In this document: piece after piece, positions 58,477 to 64,000 of the stretch
Position numbering within the stretch: the first letter of the stretch is position 1
Layout: each line of letters opens with the position of its first letter
NCBI RefSeq assembly: GCF_019904295.1
Contig: NZ_CP065362.1
Span: 186,001 to 250,000 of the forward strand
Length of the DNA: 64,000 nt
Source: Ruegeria sp. SCSIO 43209
Lineage (GTDB): Bacteria > Pseudomonadota > Alphaproteobacteria > Rhodobacterales > Rhodobacteraceae
Direction: 5' to 3'
Program-made: the position numbers and the translations under genes
Notes under the pieces: model-generated
Databases searched by the model: none
What the model was told of the DNA's origin: nothing
The model's input: the letters and a program-made list of their open reading frames with translations, nothing else

Positions 58477-59421
58477 ATGTCAAAAGCTATTGTTACGCCG
58501 CTGACTCAGGCTCTGGCCGAAGGAAAACTGACGCGCGAAGAACTCAAAGGATTCATGCAACGCTCGAACGCGCACGGGTTACGTCATCTTGCAATGTGGA
58601 TTTTAGTGCTGGCCTGCACGACAACATTGATCACCCTAGCCTGGAACAGTTGGCTGATTTGGCCCGCGATGTTTCTGCAAGGGGTCGTCTTGGTGCATCA
58701 TTTCTCACTTCAGCATGAGTGTGTGCACTATACCGTGTTTCGCACCCGGTGGTTGAATGATCTGGTTGGTCAGATTTGCGGGCTGATCATCATTCTGCCC
58801 CATCGGTTCTTCCGATACGAACATTGTGATCATCACACGTTTACGCAACTGAACGGAGAGGATCCCGAACTGATCCCGCTGCCCAAATCCCTTGGCGAGT
58901 ACTTTTTGTACCTGTCAGCCCTGCCTTATTGGCGCGGTAAGTTTACTGAGCTGTTCCGACATGCCTTTGGGAAGCTCAGCAAGGCCGAGTTGAGTTTCAT
59001 TCCCAAAGAGGAGCATCAGTCGGTCTATTGGGACGCGCGCCGCATGCTGGCCATTTACGCTTTGATCTTTCTGGCTATGGCCTCCACCGGATGGTGGGGA
59101 TTGATCTGGTATTGGATCATACCCCTGTTTCTGGGTGAGCCGGTGATGCGATTCATACGAATGACCGAGCATGTCGGACGTCCCACCGTGGCGCAGATGT
59201 CAGAAAACACGCGCACCAATCTGGTGTCAAAGCCGATGTCATTTTTATGCTGGAATATGAACTATCATGCCGAACATCACTATGTCGCCTCAGTTCCCTT
59301 TCACGCTCTGCCCCGTCTGCATGAGAAGTTAAAGGATCATATCTTCGTCGAGAAAGGTGGATATCTGGCTGCGCATCGCGACATTCTGCGGCAGATCATG
59401 CAACGCAAAGCCGAGGCCTGA
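58477..59421 (+). CDS. Membrane fatty-acid-desaturase-type diiron enzyme
   Basis: A 314-residue integral membrane protein with four or more helices and the three histidine boxes of desaturase/hydroxylase diiron enzymes: HECVH (HxxxH), HCDHH and HAEHH (HxxHH). The start is the ATG at 58477; an in-frame ATG at 58387 would add an unnatural stretch. Such enzymes desaturate acyl chains or hydroxylate small alkyl substrates. The next gene, 3 bp away, encodes a Rieske ferredoxin that could deliver electrons, a pairing that suggests a dedicated monooxygenase. Given the neighbours, hydroxylation of an N-alkyl compound is possible, but a lipid substrate cannot be excluded. Confidence 0.88.
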   Translation: MSKAIVTPLTQALAEGKLTREELKGFMQRSNAHGLRHLAMWILVLACTTTLITLAWNSWLIWPAMFLQGVVLVHHFSLQHECVHYTVFRTRWLNDLVGQICGLIIILPHRFFRYEHCDHHTFTQLNGEDPELIPLPKSLGEYFLYLSALPYWRGKFTELFRHAFGKLSKAELSFIPKEEHQSVYWDARRMLAIYALIFLAMASTGWWGLIWYWIIPLFLGEPVMRFIRMTEHVGRPTVAQMSENTRTNLVSKPMSFLCWNMNYHAEHHYVASVPFHALPRLHEKLKDHIFVEKGGYLAAHRDILRQIMQRKAEA

Positions 59422-59424
59422 GAG

Positions 59425-59742
59425 ATGGTGGCAGACAAATCTTGGCGCGATGTGATCGAGGCATCGAAGCTGGAAGAAAACTGGGTCACGCGGGTTCAGA
59501 TCGGGCCGAGATTGATTGCAGTTTATGATACACCCAGCGGTGTCTATGCCTCGCTGGCATTGTGCAACCATGGTGGGGCTGATCTGTGTGACGGCTATTT
59601 TGATGGGCATGTTATCGAATGCCCATTGCACCAGGGCGCGTTCGATGTGCGTGATGGCAAGCCCGTTTCAGCGCCTGCGACCCGAGCAATGCGGGTCTTT
59701 GAGACACGGATTCAGGATGGAATGGTTCAGGTCCGAATGTGA
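59425..59742 (+). CDS. Rieske-type ferredoxin
   Basis: A small 105-residue 2Fe-2S Rieske protein. The cluster motifs are CNHGG (CxH, about 47-51) and CPLHQG (CxxH, about 67-72). The size and lack of other domains match stand-alone oxygenase ferredoxins. Its start lies 3 bp after the diiron enzyme stop, so it is probably its electron donor; it could also serve the Rieske oxygenase encoded at 55066. No reductase is adjacent. It is convergent with the ABC permease gene with a 7-bp gap. Confidence 0.92.
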   Translation: MVADKSWRDVIEASKLEENWVTRVQIGPRLIAVYDTPSGVYASLALCNHGGADLCDGYFDGHVIECPLHQGAFDVRDGKPVSAPATRAMRVFETRIQDGMVQVRM

Positions 59743-59749
59743 CCTGAAC

Positions 59750-60631
59750 CTAGCGCTTGTCAGATCGTTTCTCTAGCCGCGCAAAGATGCGGCTGAGGCC
59801 GAAGCAGACGACAAAATAGAATGCAGCCGTTGTGATCCATGCCTCAAAAATCATCCGGGACGAAGCGACCAACTCGACGGTCTTGTAGGTCAGTTCCTGA
59901 ACCGAGATCAGCGACAGGATTGAGCTGTCCTTGATCAATGAGATGAACTGGTTCGCTAACGGTGGCACAACCTTTTTCATCGCCTGCGGGAGAACGACAT
60001 AGCGCAATTCCTGTATGCGGCTCATACCGATCGAGCGTGCAGCTTCGCGCTGACCTTTCGGGATCGACTGGATACCTGCTCGGACAATTTCGCCGACAAA
60101 TGCGCTTTCAAACAGCGCCAGAACGATGACACCTGAGACAAGCGACGGAAAGCGCCGCATCTCACCAAAGAAAAATGTCCAGATCTGGTTGTCTTCCTGC
60201 CGCGCAATTCCACGCGCCCAGCGTTCAAGGTTTAGTGCGTCGATCAGTTGCTGCGAAAGGAAGAAAAAGAAAATAAAGACAACAACAACCGGTGGCACAT
60301 TACGCAGAAATTCAAGATAAGTGCGTGCCAGCATGCGTATGGTCAGGTTCGCAGAACAGCGCGCGATCCCCAGAATCGTACCCAGAATGAGCGCCAAAAT
60401 GCCGGAATAAATGCTGATACGAACCGTCGCCACCAAGCCTTGCAGCAATAGATTGGCAAAATACTCTTCTCGCCCAGTATGCCAGCCGACGATGTAGCTG
60501 GGGATCAATTCCCACCGCCACTTATAGTTCAGCGTGCCTTCGATCGACAGCCAGATATATCCGAAGAAGGCGATCAATACCGCCACGATCAGATAATCCG
60601 GCCATCTGAGTTTTCTAAGAAATTCAGGCAC
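59750..60631 (-). CDS. Polar amino-acid ABC permease 2
   Basis: A 293-residue HisM/GlnP-type permease with about five membrane helices. The EAA coupling loop is GQREAARSIGMSRIQEL (about residue 198-214), and the C-terminus ends in a short basic tail. It is the last gene of a four-gene minus-strand operon: ATPase, permease, binding protein, permease. Two different permeases form the channel. The 53 bp between the binding-protein gene and this one contain a stem-loop. Confidence 0.94.
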   Translation of the reverse strand: MPEFLRKLRWPDYLIVAVLIAFFGYIWLSIEGTLNYKWRWELIPSYIVGWHTGREEYFANLLLQGLVATVRISIYSGILALILGTILGIARCSANLTIRMLARTYLEFLRNVPPVVVVFIFFFFLSQQLIDALNLERWARGIARQEDNQIWTFFFGEMRRFPSLVSGVIVLALFESAFVGEIVRAGIQSIPKGQREAARSIGMSRIQELRYVVLPQAMKKVVPPLANQFISLIKDSSILSLISVQELTYKTVELVASSRMIFEAWITTAAFYFVVCFGLSRIFARLEKRSDKR

Positions 60632-60655
60632 CTGGGCGCTCCGCTTCAGGCCCGA

Positions 60656-60672
60656 GGGCGGCTGATCCGCCC
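60656..60672 (-). terminator. Stem-loop between binding-protein and permease genes
   Basis: GGGCGG (60656-60661), spacer CTGAT, CCGCCC (60667-60672), extendable by further CCG/CGG pairs around it. There is no T tract in the minus direction, so it is likely an mRNA-stabilising or attenuating hairpin that favours the binding protein over the following permease. Confidence 0.5.
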
Positions 60673-60684
60673 CCGGCTAATTGG

Positions 60685-61518
60685 TTATTGGGCAACCTGG
60701 TCTGCCCACTCTTCAGTTGCGAACCAATAGTTGTGACGCTCTTCCAACCAACCCGACCGCCAGTTCTGAGCGATCCAATTGTTGAAAAAGTTCATGGCAT
60801 CCGGATCGCCCTTGCGTACTCCGAACGCTTCGCCACGCGGATCATACAGGTTATCGAACGGAACGGTCAGAGTTTCCGGATGGCGACCGGCCTCGCGGTT
60901 CGGCGTAGGTTGAGCCGCCATCGAAGCATGCGCGTTTCCGTTTAGCACTTCTTGCGTTGATGCACCGTCTTCATCAAACAACAGCAGCGTCGCGTTGGGG
61001 AAGTTTTCCGCGATCACCGTAGCTGGTGTCGCCCCGCGACGAGCGGCAAAGGTGACCTCAGGTTTATTGAAATCTTCCAAAGACATACCATCGGTCAACT
61101 GTTTGTTAGCCATAATAGCCAGGCCCGAATACGCGTAAGGATCGGTGAAGTTGATCGTCAAGTTTCGCTGCGCAGTCACCGACATGCCCGAGATGATCAC
61201 GTCGAAATTGCCGGATACGAGCGCCGGGATGATGCCATCCCAGGCGGTCGGTACAAACTCGACCTCTACACCCATATCCTCGGCCAGCTTGCGACCGACA
61301 TCCAGTTCGAACCCGATCAGATCACCATTCTTGTCGCGCATCGACCACGGCACGAACAGCGACAGACCAATCCGGATCACTCCATCCTGTTTGATCGTTT
61401 CAATCACACTTTCGCGGGACAGTTCCTGAGTCGCACTTTGCGCCCAGCCTGAGGTCGCCATGCCTGTTGCCACGACCGCGCCCAGGGCCGCCCCGAGCAT
61501 TCTGCGAGATAGCTTCAT
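60685..61518 (-). CDS. Polar amino-acid ABC substrate-binding protein 2
   Basis: A 277-residue SBP_bac_3 protein with a signal peptide (MKLSRRMLGAALGAVVATGM..., cut near SGWAQ). The mature part carries IRIGLSLFVPWSMRDKNGD and the paired acidic FELDVGRKLAEDMGV ligand segment. It resembles lysine/arginine/ornithine-type receptors, but the ligand is unknown. It is third in the ATPase, permease, SBP, permease operon. The twin-arginine-like start (SRRML) is a weak resemblance only. Confidence 0.92.
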   Translation of the reverse strand: MKLSRRMLGAALGAVVATGMATSGWAQSATQELSRESVIETIKQDGVIRIGLSLFVPWSMRDKNGDLIGFELDVGRKLAEDMGVEVEFVPTAWDGIIPALVSGNFDVIISGMSVTAQRNLTINFTDPYAYSGLAIMANKQLTDGMSLEDFNKPEVTFAARRGATPATVIAENFPNATLLLFDEDGASTQEVLNGNAHASMAAQPTPNREAGRHPETLTVPFDNLYDPRGEAFGVRKGDPDAMNFFNNWIAQNWRSGWLEERHNYWFATEEWADQVAQ

Positions 61519-61554
61519 CTTGGTTCTCCTTGTTGTCCGGTTAAGTTCTTGTGG

Positions 61555-62397
61555 TTATTGGTCGACGGCATATTTCTTCTCCAGATAGCTAACGCCAATC
61601 GACAGGATCAGGGTCACCACCAGATAGACCAGCGCGATAGTGAACCAGATTTCAAAACTCATATACGTGTCGGATATAATGTTGCGCCCGAAGGTGGTGA
61701 GTTCGGCCACGGCAATGACGCTGACAATAGCCGAGGATTTGATCAAGTGGACGACCTCGCCCGTCATGGGCGGTAGCATAAAGCGAACAGATTGCGGCAG
61801 AATTATATATCTGTAGGTCTGATAGGGGGTCATACCGATAGACTTGGCCGCCTCCCACTGACCAGATGGGATGGCGTTGATCCCCGCCCGTAGGATTTCT
61901 GAAATCAAGGCTGAATGAAACACCGCCAAAGTCAGGATGCTGGCGGTATATCGATCAAATCCAAAGATAGGACCCAGGACATAATAGAACAGGTAAAGCA
62001 GAACCAGCAGAGGGATATTGCGGATCAGTTCAAGGTAGGCAACCGCGACAGCAGTGCCAACTACCAAGCCGGACAAGCGCAGTAACGCCACTAGCAACCC
62101 GATAGCTGTGGCCAGCAGAAACGAGGTAACTGACAGCTTGATCGTGGCAACCAGTCCGATGGGGATTTCGCCCCACTCGAACCCAATCTCGGTGTTGCGG
62201 TACAGGAATTGGGGCACGCGATACCACTGCCAATTATAGCCCATACCCTGCGCGCCAACATATGACCCGTAGGCGATCAACCCGACAATAACCGCATAGA
62301 TCACGACGGACACTAACACCGAGCCAAAGAACCGCTTGTATAGTGGCGGCTTCGGCAGCGCTTGCCCGCGTCCCTGTGATATGCCCAGATCGGTCAC
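61555..62397 (-). CDS. Polar amino-acid ABC permease 1
   Basis: A 280-residue HisQ/GlnP-type permease with about five membrane helices and EAA loop near residues 180-196 (GQWEAAKSIGMTPYQTY). The N-terminus has a cytoplasmic stretch followed by the first helix at about 30-50. It starts 1 bp from the ATPase stop, so the two are co-translated. Its partner permease is encoded at 59750. Confidence 0.94.
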   Translation of the reverse strand: MTDLGISQGRGQALPKPPLYKRFFGSVLVSVVIYAVIVGLIAYGSYVGAQGMGYNWQWYRVPQFLYRNTEIGFEWGEIPIGLVATIKLSVTSFLLATAIGLLVALLRLSGLVVGTAVAVAYLELIRNIPLLVLLYLFYYVLGPIFGFDRYTASILTLAVFHSALISEILRAGINAIPSGQWEAAKSIGMTPYQTYRYIILPQSVRFMLPPMTGEVVHLIKSSAIVSVIAVAELTTFGRNIISDTYMSFEIWFTIALVYLVVTLILSIGVSYLEKKYAVDQ

Positions 62398-62398
62398 G

Positions 62399-63145
62399 TT
62401 AGTGTTCCAATATCTGGTTCAGGAATAGACGGCAGCGCTCGCTTGACGGGTTGGTGAAGAACTGATCGGGCGGCGAGATTTCAACGATCTGCCCCGCCTC
62501 CATAAAGACCATCGTGTCGGCGACCTTGCGCGCAAACCCCATCTCATGCGTGACAACCACCATGGTCATGCCCGTATCGGCCAGTTCAACCATCACATCC
62601 AGCACCTCATTGATCATTTCGGGATCAAGCGCGGATGTCGGTTCATCAAACAGCATGATCCGTGTTTCCATGCATAAGGACCGCGCGATCGCGACGCGCT
62701 GTTGCTGCCCCCCCGACAATTGCGCCGGGTACTTGTCGGCCTGCTCGGGGATGTGAACGCGATCAAGATAGTTGCGCGCGGTTTCCTCGGCCTGCGCCTT
62801 GGATAGCTTGCGCACCTTCATCGGTCCGATCATCAGGTTTTCAAGCACAGTCAGGTGCGGAAACAGGTTGAACTGCTGGAAGACCATGCCGACTTCCTGT
62901 CGCAGTTCACGGATTTCCTTGGCACCCTCATAGACTTCGATCCCATCGATCACGAGACGCCCGGAATTATGCCACTCTAACCCGTTGAAACAGCGGATCA
63001 GCGTGGATTTTCCCGATCCGGACGGGCCGCAGATTACCACCTTCTCGCCCTGATGAACGGTCAGATCGATGTTCTTGAGCGCATGGAAAGTCCCATAGAA
63101 CTTATCCAGATTGGTCACTTCGATCATGGGGGAGAGCTGTGTCAT
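62399..63145 (-). CDS. Polar amino-acid ABC ATPase 2 (GlnQ type)
   Basis: A 248-residue ATPase, first gene of the four-gene importer operon. Walker A is GPSGSGKST, the signature LSGGQQQR, Walker B ends [11 protein letters not shown], and the H-loop is VVTHEMGF. It is strikingly similar to the ATPase encoded at 35712, almost residue for residue in these motifs. The start at 63145 codes MTQLSPMIEV; an internal Met at residue 7 is an alternative. The operon promoter lies in the 270-bp divergent gap before the CMD-like gene. Confidence 0.95.
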   Translation of the reverse strand: MTQLSPMIEVTNLDKFYGTFHALKNIDLTVHQGEKVVICGPSGSGKSTLIRCFNGLEWHNSGRLVIDGIEVYEGAKEIRELRQEVGMVFQQFNLFPHLTVLENLMIGPMKVRKLSKAQAEETARNYLDRVHIPEQADKYPAQLSGGQQQRVAIARSLCMETRIMLFDEPTSALDPEMINEVLDVMVELADTGMTMVVVTHEMGFARKVADTMVFMEAGQIVEISPPDQFFTNPSSERCRLFLNQILEH

Positions 63146-63316
63146 GCCGAACCTGTCAAGATGCGGATCAGCTGGCGTCGCTGATCTATGACGCTGTGGT
63201 AGTGCGATCGCAACATGAGGTCATGCACGCATGCGCACGAAGTCATTCGCGGCGATTCAGGCAGAGTGGAGAGATCTGGCAAAGCTTCAGAATCCTCAAA
63301 TTCGTTGCGCGCTGTT

Positions 63317-63353
63317 CAATATGGTTGCTTAATGTGCAATATTCGTCAATAAA
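63317..63353. promoter_or_regulatory. CAAT repeats in the divergent ABC / CMD gap
   Basis: In the 270-bp gap, CAATAT occurs at 63317 and 63337, exactly 20 bp apart, and CAATAA follows at 63347, ten bases further, so the repeats would face one side of the helix. The last copy is part of the 11-mer TCGTCAATAAA (63343-63353), identical to one upstream of soxB. A shared regulator is a reasonable but weak inference. Confidence 0.35.
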
Positions 63354-63414
63354 AAACTCAGCCGAACGGCACACGCCGCGAAAATAGAAACAGAAAACAC
63401 GAGAGGAAACGTGA

Positions 63415-63993
63415 ATGTCCGCCTGGATTCGGATGATATCTGACGAAGATGCCGACGAGCACCTGAGAGCGACTCTGGATCTGGCGCGCACACCACACGG
63501 GACCGTGGACAACGTGATGCGCGTGCATTCACTGCGTCCCAACACCATGAAAGGTCACGTCATTCTGTATCGCGCGTGCCTGCATGATGAAGCCAATTCC
63601 ATACCCATGTGGTTTCAGGAAGTCATCAGCTCTTACGTATCGACGTTGAACACCTGCCCCTATTCTTATGCCAACCATTGGGCAAACGCCCGACATCTGA
63701 TCGGTGACGACGCACGCGCCGACGCAATCGAGGCCGCGTTAAAGGCCCATCGTCCGCAGGACGCATTTGAAGGTGCGCAGTTGGCCGCGCTGATCTATGC
63801 GCAAAAGCTGACCCTGTCGCCGGGTGCAATGGAGGAATCCGAAGTTCGCGCATTGAAAGATGCCGGCTGGGAAGACGGAGAGATTCTCGAGATCAACCAG
63901 ATCGTCGGATATTTCAATTATGCCAACCGATTGCTGAATGGTCTGGGTGTCACAACGGAAGGGGACGTGGTGGGCTACTACGCCGAGGATTGA
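63415..63993 (+). CDS. Peroxidase-related AhpD-like (CMD family) protein
   Basis: A 192-residue soluble protein of the carboxymuconolactone decarboxylase/AhpD superfamily, of the peroxidase-related type. The active-site stretch TCPYSYANHW (about 79-88) has one cysteine with a serine in place of the second (CPYS rather than CxxC), then NHW. This single-cysteine form occurs in a subgroup, so it may not be a standard alkylhydroperoxidase. It is divergent from the amino-acid ABC operon and lies at the end of the window, so its operon partners beyond 64 kb are not visible. Confidence 0.85.
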   Translation: MSAWIRMISDEDADEHLRATLDLARTPHGTVDNVMRVHSLRPNTMKGHVILYRACLHDEANSIPMWFQEVISSYVSTLNTCPYSYANHWANARHLIGDDARADAIEAALKAHRPQDAFEGAQLAALIYAQKLTLSPGAMEESEVRALKDAGWEDGEILEINQIVGYFNYANRLLNGLGVTTEGDVVGYYAED

Positions 63994-64000
63994 CGGATTG

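Overview
The window reads as chromosomal DNA of a marine alphaproteobacterium, most likely of the Roseobacter group (Rhodobacterales). Pointers are the moderately GC-rich codon use, a monomeric NADP isocitrate dehydrogenase, AcnB, a sarcosine oxidase soxBDAG operon, many peptide and amino-acid ABC transporters, and paired LysM/solute-binding proteins. This placement is inferred from gene content, not from an rRNA or a database search.

0-2 kb: an AEC transporter divergent from a TetR regulator with a clear palindromic operator, then tRNA-Leu(UAG). 2.7-18.4 kb: the most unusual part. A same-strand block encodes four dynamin-like GTPases arranged as two long/short pairs, a roadblock-like protein, two unrecognised proteins, a membrane Ser/Thr kinase with a large periplasmic part, an acidic FHA protein, a PP2C phosphatase, and two secreted LysM plus solute-binding-domain proteins. 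It ends at a strong terminator. I read it as one candidate system that links envelope sensing, through phosphorylation and FHA binding, to GTP-driven membrane remodelling. This is an inference.

18.4-26.8 kb: a possible orphan small RNA, icd, a histidine kinase/response regulator overlapping a DUF4173-type membrane protein, and tex. 27-34 kb: a peptide-type ABC importer with two binding proteins and a fused double ATPase. 34-39 kb: a creatininase-family hydrolase, a polar amino-acid ABC system whose permease carries a lipobox-like N-terminus, an AhpD-like protein and a PhnY-like aldehyde dehydrogenase.

39-46 kb: a more AT-rich surface-sugar island with a UDP-sugar 4-epimerase, a WlbA-like dehydrogenase, a sugar aminotransferase, an ankyrin-tailed sugar N-formyltransferase and a glycosyltransferase. 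It ends in a decayed wecB next to an IS5-family transposase remnant. Together the three overlapping or abutting sugar genes suggest a 3-formamido-glucuronate type sugar.

46-64 kb: acnB, then soxBDAG and a catabolic neighbourhood with a phytanoyl-CoA-dioxygenase-like enzyme, a VanA-like Rieske oxygenase, a LysR regulator, a NicX/aminopeptidase-like metalloenzyme, a membrane desaturase-type diiron enzyme with its own Rieske ferredoxin, a second polar amino-acid ABC transporter and a peroxidase-related AhpD-like protein. The set suggests uptake and oxidative breakdown of an N-methylated compound through sarcosine. The substrate is unknown. No rRNA, CRISPR array or intact prophage was seen.
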